Made by a program: the position numbers and the translations under genes. This document shows positions 1-6,743 of a stretch of DNA of 34,471 bases, one piece after another. This DNA comes from Phycisphaerales bacterium (lineage in GTDB: Bacteria; Planctomycetota; Phycisphaerae; Phycisphaerales; UBA1924), in assembly GCA_022843545.1 (NCBI GenBank), contig JALHNL010000025.1:1-34471 (forward strand), read 5' to 3'. How positions within the stretch are numbered: the first letter of the stretch is position 1; each line of letters begins with the position of its first letter. Below the pieces are notes generated by a model. That model saw nothing but the letters and a program-made list of their open reading frames with translations, did no database searches and was not told the DNA's origin.

Positions 1-427
1 CAGTGGGGGCCGGGGCGGGCGTCGTCGCGGGGGCGGTGCTGCCAGTGGCGGCGGCGGGTGCGCCGGTGGCGGGGGCGGTACCGGTCTGGCCCGTGGCCGC
101 GGTGGGGCCGGGGGCCACTTCAGCGGCGCCGGTGGCCTTGGCGGGCGTGGTCAGCCAGACGAGGCCGATGCCCGTGCCCAGGAAGAGCACGAAGAAGATG
201 ATGGTGATGACGGTGAGGGCGTCGCCGGTGCGGGCGCCGAAGGCCGTTTGCCCCGATCCCGCGCCCGCGCCGAAGGCGGTGGCGAGCCCGCCCTGGGGCT
301 TCTGGATGAGGACAGCCAGGATCAGCAGCACCGAAGCGGCGGTGAACAGCACCATCAGCAGGCCAAGGCCGATGGAGCCGAGCGAGATGCCGAGGGTGAG
401 GGGGTACAGGGCCAGTTCGGCGGACAT
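1..427 (-). CDS. secG: Protein translocase subunit SecG (3' end beyond window)
   Basis: SecG is the small two-helix subunit of the SecYEG preprotein channel in the inner membrane. Reading the minus strand from the ATG at 427 gives at least 142 residues with no stop before the window edge. Two hydrophobic segments (about residues 10-40 and 68-92) flank the family hallmark, a polar loop reading IQKPQGG followed by an FGAGAGSG-type glycine stretch, which matches the QQGKGA..ASFG region of E. coli SecG. After the second helix comes a tail of more than 40 residues made almost only of Ala, Thr, Pro and Gly; family members are usually near 70-110 aa, so the tail is long. A GGAG ribosome site lies about 9 nt before the ATG. 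The neighbouring AbrB gene is divergent. The assignment is firm; the C-terminus is not visible. Confidence 0.9.
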   Translation of the reverse strand, partial: MSAELALYPLTLGISLGSIGLGLLMVLFTAASVLLILAVLIQKPQGGLATAFGAGAGSGQTAFGARTGDALTVITIIFFVLFLGTGIGLVWLTTPAKATGAAEVAPGPTAATGQTGTAPATGAPAAATGSTAPATTPAPAPT

Positions 428-583
428 GAATGCCGTCTCCGGGGGCGGTCGTTCCAGGGCAAGGGGGGAAGGATAGACGCGCCCGGGCGGTTTGACCGGG
501 ATCGGCCGGAATCCCGTGGGCGTGGCGGTGCAGAGCGAGTCGCGGGCGGGGGTGAGTGGGGGGCGGAAAGCACCGCCAGAGCA

Positions 584-613
584 TTCGATTTTCGGATAGT
601 ACGAATGTACGAT
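584..613 (+). promoter_or_regulatory. Putative promoter and operator of the AbrB-type gene
   Basis: A TACGAT hexamer (608-613) sits 5 nt before the ATG at 619, with TTCGAT at 584-589 as a possible -35. The -10 overlaps a direct repeat of GTACGA (599-604 and 607-612, 8-bp period) in an AT-richer patch. AbrB-family proteins often autoregulate through repeats over their own promoter, so this is a plausible operator. No ribosome site is visible, which suggests a leaderless or nearly leaderless transcript. Confidence 0.4.
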
Positions 614-618
614 AGATC

Positions 619-927
619 ATGGCCCAGACCACGATCCAGATGGACCGCCGCGGAGTGCTGGTCATGCCCGCCGCCATCCGCAAGCGGTTTGGCGTGCAGA
701 AGGGCGGTCTGTGGCTGGTGGACGTGGTGGGGGACCAGGTGGTGCTGAGGCCGGCGATGGCCGTGGCGGTGGCGCGGTACGCCCCGGAGCGGCAGGCGGA
801 GTTCCTGCTCAACAACGCGGTGGACCGGGCGGACTATGAGCGGGCGCGGGCGCAGGTGCGGAAGCTGGGCCTGGACCCCGACGCCATCGCCCACCAGCCG
901 CCGCCGCAGTTGCCGCCGAGGCTCTAG
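619..927 (+). CDS. AbrB/MazE/SpoVT-type DNA-binding protein
   Basis: This 102-aa protein starts with a swapped-hairpin AbrB domain (residues about 4-46): an MDRRGVLVMPAAIRKRFG stretch followed by a strand pair ending VVLRP. This matches the family pattern D.rGRv.iPa.iRk.lg...g...v...gd.ivl.p. The C-terminal half has a helical segment with AEFLLNNAVD and a RKLGLDPDAI motif, a layout seen in VapB-like antitoxins and in stand-alone transition-state regulators. No PIN-domain or other toxin gene is adjacent: downstream is uvrC on the opposite strand, upstream is divergent secG. A solitary regulator is therefore more likely than half of a toxin-antitoxin pair, but this is inference. There is no Shine-Dalgarno, and the ATG is 5 nt after a TACGAT hexamer. 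Its TAG stop lies in a CTAG palindrome that is also the uvrC stop. Confidence 0.75.
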   Translation: MAQTTIQMDRRGVLVMPAAIRKRFGVQKGGLWLVDVVGDQVVLRPAMAVAVARYAPERQAEFLLNNAVDRADYERARAQVRKLGLDPDAIAHQPPPQLPPRL

Positions 928-2288
928 CGGTCCTCGTCGAGGGTTTTCTTGCGTCGGAGGATGTGGTGGTAGGCCTGGGCGAAGCGGTGGGCCTCGTCAC
1001 GGACGGCCTGGCAGAGGCGCAGGCCCAGGTGCTGGCGCGAGAGGCGGATGGGCTCGCCGGCGCGCTGAACGTAGATGAGTTCTTCCTTCTTGGCCAGGCT
1101 GATGACCATCGGCGGCTTGACGGTGAGCTGGTCGAGCGCGTCCATGGCGGCGTGCAACTGCCCGAGGCCGCCGTCGATGAGGATCACGTCGGGGTAGAGC
1201 TCCTGCCCGGTGCCGGCGTCGCGGTAGCGGCGGCTGACGACCTCGCGGATGGAGGCGTAGTCGTCGTTGCTGACGGTCTTGACGCGGAAGCGGCGGTACT
1301 CGTCCTTGAAGGGGCGGCCGTCGACGAAGCAGACCTTGCTGCCGACGGTTTCGCCGCCCTGGAGGTGGGCGATGTCGATGCCCTCGATGCAGCGCAAGGG
1401 CGTGGTGAGCCCGAGCACCTTAGCGAGGCTCTTGCAGCCCTTTTCCGGGTCGACGTACGCGACCTCGGCCTCGGGCTGCCAGCCTTCGCCGGCGGCGGCG
1501 CGGTCGTCGAGGCGTTCGATGGCGCGGATCTGGTCGCGGAGCACGGCGGCGCGTTCGTAGTCCATCGCGCCGGCGGCGGCCTCCATCTCGGCGCGCAGTT
1601 CGCGGAGCATCGCGCTGCGGCGGGTGCCCAGGAAGCGGGTGAAGCGGTCGATGTCCACGCGGTAGGCCTCGGGGCTGATGCGGTCGGCGCACGGGGCGGT
1701 GCACTGCCCGATGGCGTGGAGGATGCAGGGGCGAAAGTGCGTGTTCTTCTCGTCGCCCGCGATGATGTCGAGGCTGCAGGTGCGGAACTTGAAGACGCGC
1801 TGCAGGTGCTGCACGGCCTCGCGCAGCGAGCCCACGTTGGTGAACGGGCCGAAGACCTTGGCGGATTTGAGCAGCGCGCCCAGCGCCTCATCGCCCGCCC
1901 CGGCGGGGTTGCGGGTCACGAACACGCGCGGGAAGTCCTCGCGCTGCGTGATCACCAGGTACGGGAAAGTCTTGTCGTCGGTGAGGCGGATGTTGAAGCG
2001 GGGGCGCAGGTCTTTGATCAGCCGGTTCTCGGTGAGCAGCGCTTCCCACTCGCTCTCGCACTCCAGCGTGTCGAAGTCGTCGACCACGCCCAGCATGGGC
2101 TGCTTCTTGTAGCCCAGGTCCGCGCTGGGCACGAAGTACGACGACACCCGGTCGGGCAGGCGCACCGCCTTGCCCACGTACACCACCACGCCCTTGGCGT
2201 CCTTCATGAGGTACACGCCCGGCACCGGCGGCAGCGCACGGGCCTTCTCGAGCAGCGCGGCGAGTTTGTCCGGCGCGGGGTCGATCAC
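924..2288 (-). CDS. uvrC: UvrABC excinuclease subunit C, short form
   Basis: UvrC makes the two incisions flanking a DNA lesion in nucleotide excision repair. From the GTG at 2288 the protein is 454 aa. A GIY-YIG nuclease domain opens it (residues about 23-105, PGVYLMKD...VYVGK). The paired-cysteine segment CILHAIGQCTAPC follows, then a UVR helix pair (MDYERAAVLRDQIRAIE), then the RNase H-like 3' incision domain. There GIDIAH, NDDYAS, ILIDGGLGQ and RDEAH carry counterparts of the acidic and His catalytic residues of E. coli UvrC. Compared with the roughly 600-aa norm, two parts are missing: most of the linker between UVR and the RNase H fold, and the whole C-terminal helix-hairpin-helix tandem, the protein ending right after RDEAHRFA...HHILRRKK. 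The start is chosen because TACGAT lies 5 nt upstream (2294-2299, minus) and homology begins nearby; longer upstream reading overlaps truD. Confidence 0.9.
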   Translation of the reverse strand: MIDPAPDKLAALLEKARALPPVPGVYLMKDAKGVVVYVGKAVRLPDRVSSYFVPSADLGYKKQPMLGVVDDFDTLECESEWEALLTENRLIKDLRPRFNIRLTDDKTFPYLVITQREDFPRVFVTRNPAGAGDEALGALLKSAKVFGPFTNVGSLREAVQHLQRVFKFRTCSLDIIAGDEKNTHFRPCILHAIGQCTAPCADRISPEAYRVDIDRFTRFLGTRRSAMLRELRAEMEAAAGAMDYERAAVLRDQIRAIERLDDRAAAGEGWQPEAEVAYVDPEKGCKSLAKVLGLTTPLRCIEGIDIAHLQGGETVGSKVCFVDGRPFKDEYRRFRVKTVSNDDYASIREVVSRRYRDAGTGQELYPDVILIDGGLGQLHAAMDALDQLTVKPPMVISLAKKEELIYVQRAGEPIRLSRQHLGLRLCQAVRDEAHRFAQAYHHILRRKKTLDEDR

Positions 2289-2355
2289 GCGAGATCGTAA
2301 CAGCCGCCCGGGCGACCCTCCGGCCTCTGGCGGCGCGTCGCGGGTATGCTCCGCC
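2289..2355. promoter_or_regulatory. Divergent uvrC/truD promoter region, leaderless type
   Basis: Only 67 bp separate the two GTG starts. On the minus strand TACGAT (2299 to 2294) ends 5 nt before the uvrC GTG. On the plus strand TATGCT (2345-2350) ends 5 nt before the truD GTG. Neither gene has a purine-rich ribosome site. The symmetrical spacing supports both start choices and suggests transcription starts at or almost at the initiation codon of each gene. Confidence 0.5.
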
Positions 2356-3525
2356 GTGATCCTGCGTCGCCTGCCCGCGGATTTCGTGGTCGATGAGCGC
2401 CTGATGCCGAGCGCGCTGGCGGCCATCCGTCCGCGCCCGGGGCCCGGGTGCGTCCACGCGATCTACCGCGTTGACAAAGCCGGGCTCACCACGCCCGACG
2501 CGGTGCGCCGGCTTGCGCGCGAACTGGGCGTGAACCCCGGGGCGATCAACTACGCCGGGCTCAAGGACAAGCACGCCGTCACGACGCAGCACATGAGCGT
2601 GCGGGTTGACGCGGCGGCCAGGCCGGGCGCGGCGCTGCCGCCGGCGCAGGTGGGGGCCGCCGGCGACGCTCTTTCGGCCCGGCGCGCGGGGTGGTGCAGC
2701 CATCCCATCACCTCGGCGTGGATCGGCGCGAACGTCTTCACGATCACGCTGCGCGACGTCACCGCGGAAGATGCCGCGCGGCTGGCGACGCGGGCGGAGG
2801 AACTGCGGACGCCCGAGGGTGTCCGCGTGCTGAACCTCTTCGGTTCGCAGCGATTCGGCTCGGCGCGGCACGGCGCGGGGTTCGCCGCGGTGCCGCTGGT
2901 GAAGGGTGACTTTGAAGGTGCGCTGAGGTTGCTGATCGGCACGCCGGCGCGGAAGGACTCGGGGGCGCGGCGCGAGTTCACGCGCGTGCTGGCGGCGAAG
3001 TGGGGGGCATGGGCCGAAGCGCTGGCCGACCTGCCCGCGATGCCCGAGCGCGGCGCGGTGGAGGCGCTGGCGCGGGGCGCGGGCTTCAAGGCGGCTTTCG
3101 CCGCGCTGCCCGCGATGCTTCAGCAGATGGCGGTCGACGCGTACCAGTCGCACGTGTGGAACCGAGTGGCGCTCGCTCTTGTCAAGACCGGCGAGGCCGG
3201 GGCATCGCTTGAACTGCGGCTGCCCATGCCTGCGCCGGGGCTGATCCCTTCTGAACCGTGGGGCCCGCCCATGGTCGCCGCGCTGGCGGAAGACGGGCTT
3301 TCGATGGACGCGTTGACCGTGCCGGGGCTGAGGCGGCCGACGTTTGGGTCGTTTGATCGCGCGCTGTGGGTGTGTGCTGGCGGGTTTGCGCTCGACGCGC
3401 CCGCACCCGATGAATTGAGCGACCGCGCCGTCGCGCGGCTAAAGGTGGTGGCGCGATTCGAGCTTCCCAGCGGGGCGTACGCGACCACCGTCATCGCGGC
3501 TCTGGCTGAGATGGACGACGAGTGA
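2356..3525 (+). CDS. truD: tRNA pseudouridine(13) synthase TruD
   Basis: TruD isomerises uridine 13 of certain tRNAs to pseudouridine in the cytoplasm. The 389-aa product (GTG start) begins LRRLPADFVVDE, the typical TruD opening. It carries the catalytic motif AGLKDKHAVTTQ (Asp at about residue 72), the NLFGSQRFG motif around residue 160, the DAYQSHVWNR segment, and the closing FELPSGAYATTVIAAL signature. A TRUD insertion domain fills the middle. An in-frame ATG at 2170 would lengthen it by 62 residues with low-complexity sequence that overlaps uvrC coding, so it is rejected in favour of the GTG 5 nt after TATGCT. The gene converges with the tandem GT2 gene with a 6-bp gap. No accessory domain or missing key residue was seen. 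Confidence 0.92.
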   Translation: MILRRLPADFVVDERLMPSALAAIRPRPGPGCVHAIYRVDKAGLTTPDAVRRLARELGVNPGAINYAGLKDKHAVTTQHMSVRVDAAARPGAALPPAQVGAAGDALSARRAGWCSHPITSAWIGANVFTITLRDVTAEDAARLATRAEELRTPEGVRVLNLFGSQRFGSARHGAGFAAVPLVKGDFEGALRLLIGTPARKDSGARREFTRVLAAKWGAWAEALADLPAMPERGAVEALARGAGFKAAFAALPAMLQQMAVDAYQSHVWNRVALALVKTGEAGASLELRLPMPAPGLIPSEPWGPPMVAALAEDGLSMDALTVPGLRRPTFGSFDRALWVCAGGFALDAPAPDELSDRAVARLKVVARFELPSGAYATTVIAALAEMDDE

Positions 3526-3531
3526 ACCCGC

Positions 3532-5508
3532 TCACACCCGCGCGGGCGCCGCGGGCTGCTGCGCGGGGGCGGCGCGACCGGGGCCGGGCCCGGCCTTCTT
3601 GCGGCGGCGATCGAGCTTCTCGATGTACGTGAGCTTGATCATGTACTCGTAACTGGCCATGAGGTTGGCCAGGTGCCAGCCGGCGGAGCCGTCAAGGAAT
3701 CCGAGGCGGAAGAAGTACATGTAGATGAAGCGGACGAGCGGCTTGAAGGGGATGTTGGGCCACACGTCGCGCCGGAGGTAGATGCGCCAGCGGAGCAGGT
3801 CCTTGAACATGTTGCTGGGGCGAGCGGGCATCGCCTCGCCCAGGCGCTGCTTCACCCACTCGTCGCTCTCCATGTCGGCGTAGCGGATGTGCTTGGCGAG
3901 GTAGTCGTGGATGGTCTCACGCCGGATGTGCAGCATGAGGTTGTACATGTAGTCGGGGCGGCCCTTGAAGACCATGTGCTCGTGGACGCTGCGGTCCTCG
4001 TACCGGCAGGTGCCGCGTCGGAAGAAGCGGAGGTTCCACGAGGGGAACATGCCCCCGTGCCACACCGCGCGGCCCATCATGATGACCACGCGGTTCACGA
4101 AGTAGGCGTCGGCGGACTTGGGGTCGCGGGCCACTCGGCGGAGCTCGTCCACCAGTTCGGGCGTCAGGCGCTCGTCGGCGTCGAGGATGAAGAGCCACTT
4201 GCCCCTGAACGGCAGGTTGTCCAGCCCCCAGTTCTTCTGCTTGCTGTAGTTCTCGAAGACGTGCTCAACGACCGTGGCCCCCGCCTTGCGGGCCAGGTCC
4301 TGCGTGCCGTCCTTGCTGAACGAGTCGAGCACGAAGACGGGCCCGAGCTGGGCGGCGTTCTTGACGGTCTCGGCGATGTGCGCCGCTTCGTTGTACGTGG
4401 GGATCATCACCTCGATGAGCGGATCGCCGTTCTCATCGGTGAGCGGGCCGGGGTCGGGCGGGGCGGGCACTCCCGGGGGCAGGTCGCGGGCGAGCATCTT
4501 GCGGACCATGCGCTCGGTGGCGACCTTCCAGTTGTTGCCCGCTTCGCGGAGTTTGACCTCGATCCAGTACTCGTACATGGAGATCATGAGCGAGTAGTGC
4601 CAGCCGGCGCGCCCGTCGAGGATCGCCAGCTTCAGGAAGTACATGTAGAAGAAGCGGAGGAACGCCCGCATGGGGAGGTGGAAGGAGAGGTTCTTGAGGG
4701 CGCGGCGTCGCGCCCCCTTCTCCTTGTTGAAGAGCGCGTCCTTCGCCTTCGTCCACACCCCGCCGGTGCGCACGCGCACCGCCTCGCGGCACTCCATGGT
4801 CGAGTAGCTGTTGTGCTTGTGGAACCAGGGCAGCAGGCCCTTGTTGAACGAGAAGTGGATGAAGTCCTCGTCCAGGTCGCCCAGCGAGCCTTCCACCACC
4901 GGGTGCGCGTTGACCTGCCGGTCCTCGTAGCGGATCTTGTCCGGGCGGTACAGCCGGATGATCCACACCGGGTAGAGCCCGCCGCGGCGCAGCCACCGCC
5001 CCAGGAACATGTTCTTGTACTTCAGGCGGTAGGCGGTGTGGGGCTCGGCGGGGTCGTTGATTCGGCGGACGATCTCGTCGCGCAGGTCCTGGGTGAGGCG
5101 CTCGTCGGCGTCGGAGTAATAGACCCAGGGGTGCTTGAACTGGATGTGGTCCAGAGCCCAGTTGGAGTGCTTGCTCCAGGTGTCGAACTTGCGCTGGATG
5201 ACGCGGACGTTGGGGAACTTCTTGGCGAGCTCGATGGTGCGGTCGCTCGAGAACGAGTCGAGCACCACGATGTCGTCGCTGAAGGTGAGCGTGGCGATGC
5301 ACTCCTCGATGTTGCAGTCCTCGTCCTTGGTGAGGATGAGGATGCTCGGGGGGCGCTTCTTGGGGTCGCCCGTGTAGGGCGCGGGGTCGCAGAGATAGTC
5401 GCGGTGGACCGCGCCGGCGACCGACGGGTCGTCGGCCCGGGGCGGGCCCTGATAGCCCAGCGGCTTGGTGGGCTGGGCGGGGGCGTGTTGGCCGTTGGTG
5501 GCGGTCAT
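3532..5508 (-). CDS. Tandem two-domain family 2 glycosyltransferase
   Basis: The 658-aa protein contains two complete GT2 units in a row, each of the WaaE/KdtX-like type that adds a sugar in lipopolysaccharide or polysaccharide assembly. Unit 1 (about residues 54-322) has LILTKDEDCNIEECI, VVLDSFSSDRT and SDADERLT. Unit 2 (about 363-640) has VMIPTYNEAAHIAET, VFVLDSFSKDGT and LDADERLT. DAD is the nucleotide-sugar/metal site and is intact in both. Each unit closes with a hydrophobic stretch of the form RF.YMYF..L..LDG.AGWH, probably a membrane-associated region, so the duplication covers the whole unit. The C-terminus is basic and Ala/Pro-rich. The ATG is 12 nt after the epimerase stop, so the two form an operon. 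Acceptor and donor sugars cannot be told from sequence. Confidence 0.88.
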   Translation of the reverse strand: MTATNGQHAPAQPTKPLGYQGPPRADDPSVAGAVHRDYLCDPAPYTGDPKKRPPSILILTKDEDCNIEECIATLTFSDDIVVLDSFSSDRTIELAKKFPNVRVIQRKFDTWSKHSNWALDHIQFKHPWVYYSDADERLTQDLRDEIVRRINDPAEPHTAYRLKYKNMFLGRWLRRGGLYPVWIIRLYRPDKIRYEDRQVNAHPVVEGSLGDLDEDFIHFSFNKGLLPWFHKHNSYSTMECREAVRVRTGGVWTKAKDALFNKEKGARRRALKNLSFHLPMRAFLRFFYMYFLKLAILDGRAGWHYSLMISMYEYWIEVKLREAGNNWKVATERMVRKMLARDLPPGVPAPPDPGPLTDENGDPLIEVMIPTYNEAAHIAETVKNAAQLGPVFVLDSFSKDGTQDLARKAGATVVEHVFENYSKQKNWGLDNLPFRGKWLFILDADERLTPELVDELRRVARDPKSADAYFVNRVVIMMGRAVWHGGMFPSWNLRFFRRGTCRYEDRSVHEHMVFKGRPDYMYNLMLHIRRETIHDYLAKHIRYADMESDEWVKQRLGEAMPARPSNMFKDLLRWRIYLRRDVWPNIPFKPLVRFIYMYFFRLGFLDGSAGWHLANLMASYEYMIKLTYIEKLDRRRKKAGPGPGRAAPAQQPAAPARV

Positions 5509-5520
5509 GGGTGGTGTGCG

Positions 5521-6474
5521 TCAGATCGCCTTGAGCGTGCGGGCGATGCCCTCCTCGAAGGCGACGATGGGGGCGTACCCGATGATCTCTTTGGCGCGGG
5601 CGATGTCGGCCACGCTGTCGCGGATGTCCCCCGCGCGGGGCGGGCCGGGGGTGGGCGTGGCGTCAACGCCCAGGATGCGTCCCATGTGCAGGAGCACGTC
5701 GCGCAGGCTGATGCGCACGCCGGTGCCGATGTTCATGACCTCGCCGGCCAGCGGGCGCGGGCAACTGGCGGCCAGCAGGTTGGCGAGCGCGACGTTGTCG
5801 ATGTATGTCCAGTCGCGGGTCTGGAGGCCGTCGCCGAAGATCGTGGGCTTCTCGCCGCGCTTGAGCAGCGAGCTGAACTTGCTGATCGCGGCGGCGTAGG
5901 GCGAGGTGGGGTTCTGGCGCGGGCCGAAGATGTTGAAGTAGCGCAGGCTGACGGTGCTGAGCCCGTAGCACCGCGCGTACGCCTGCAGCAGCATCTCGCC
6001 CGCCACCTTGCTTTGCGCGTACGGCGAGTACGGGTCGGGCACCTGATCCTCGCGGCACGGCAAGGTCGGCGTGTTGCCGTAGGCGGCGGCGGAGGCGGCG
6101 AACATGACGCGCTTGACCCCGGCTCGGCGGGCCTGCTCCAGCACGCGCTGGGTGCCCACGATGTTCAGCCGGGTGCACTCCTCGGGCTTCTCGACGCTTT
6201 CGGGCACGCTGACCAGCGCGGCCTGATGGAAGATGTACGTGCACCCGTCAACCGCGGCGTGCAGGGCGTCGCTCTCCATGATCGAGGCCTGGATGAACTG
6301 GGCGTCGGCGGGCACGCTTGAGCGCAGCCCGCCGGAGAGGTCGTCGAGCACGCGGACCTGAGCGCCCAGGCGCAGGGCGTGCTCCGCGATGTGGCTGCCG
6401 ATGAAGCCCGCGCCGCCGGTGACCAGCACCGTGCTTCCGCGGAACGCCTTCTGGACCTGTTCGGAGTAGTGCAT
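5521..6474 (-). CDS. NAD-dependent sugar-nucleotide epimerase/dehydratase
   Basis: This is an extended short-chain dehydrogenase/reductase of 317 aa that acts on a nucleotide-linked sugar in the cytoplasm. A Rossmann NAD site (LVTGGAGFIGSH, residues about 18-29) is followed by a DDLSGG strand, the substrate-side FAASAAAYG, the catalytic Tyr-Lys pair in YSPYAQSK, and RYFNIFGPRQNP plus a GDGLQTRDWTYIDN segment. This pattern fits the UDP-glucose/UDP-GlcNAc 4-epimerase group (GalE, WbpP, TviC relatives); the exact substrate is not determinable. The ATG at 6474 is chosen because the Rossmann strand begins 14 residues later and the longer reading adds low-complexity sequence. It is the first gene of a two-gene minus-strand operon with the tandem GT2 gene, and presumably supplies precursors to the polysaccharide pathway encoded on both sides. 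Confidence 0.88.
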   Translation of the reverse strand: MHYSEQVQKAFRGSTVLVTGGAGFIGSHIAEHALRLGAQVRVLDDLSGGLRSSVPADAQFIQASIMESDALHAAVDGCTYIFHQAALVSVPESVEKPEECTRLNIVGTQRVLEQARRAGVKRVMFAASAAAYGNTPTLPCREDQVPDPYSPYAQSKVAGEMLLQAYARCYGLSTVSLRYFNIFGPRQNPTSPYAAAISKFSSLLKRGEKPTIFGDGLQTRDWTYIDNVALANLLAASCPRPLAGEVMNIGTGVRISLRDVLLHMGRILGVDATPTPGPPRAGDIRDSVADIARAKEIIGYAPIVAFEEGIARTLKAI

Positions 6475-6743
6475 GGGCGGGTCGGTTCGATGGCTCGGCG
6501 GGCGGGCGAGGGGTAGGGTCCCTTGGGAGGGGGCGATTCTACGGCTATCGGCCCGGACGACCGGGGCTTTCAGCGATTCGAGGCCCGCTCGCCCGGGCAC
6601 GGGTCGCCGGTGGCATGGTCCATACGCTCAGCACTCGGAGGTCAGTTCGCCGTCCGGTAACGCCCGGTGATTTCGTTATGCTGGGCCGGGTCGCCGATGT
6701 TCAGTCACTTCCGCCCTTGGATCCGCCGCCACCAGCCACCCGC
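6475..6743. promoter_or_regulatory. Divergent intergenic region of the polysaccharide locus
   Basis: This 269-bp gap separates the epimerase (minus) from the GT4 gene (plus). On the plus strand TATGCT (6677-6682) in an AT-richer patch is a reasonable -10 for the GT4 operon. On the minus strand TAGAAT (plus 6536-6541 reversed) is a possible -10 for the epimerase operon. No ribosome site is evident before either chosen start. In-frame ATGs at 6615 and 6678 could extend the GT4 protein but add non-conserved sequence. Confidence 0.3.

Noticed and set aside
619-927. Toxin-antitoxin system with the AbrB-type protein as antitoxin
   Set aside because: No PIN or other toxin gene is adjacent on the same strand; the neighbours are secG and uvrC.
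963-2300. Long plus-strand frame opposite uvrC
   Set aside because: It is a shadow frame of uvrC with no recognisable domains.
2170-2355. N-terminal extension of TruD from the ATG at 2170
   Set aside because: The extension is low complexity, overlaps uvrC on the opposite strand, and homology starts right after the GTG at 2356.
3673-6321. Very long open frame (882 codons) on the plus strand opposite the GT2 and epimerase genes
   Set aside because: It is antisense to two clear genes, is Val/Ala/His-rich without any motif, and is explained by third-position GC bias.
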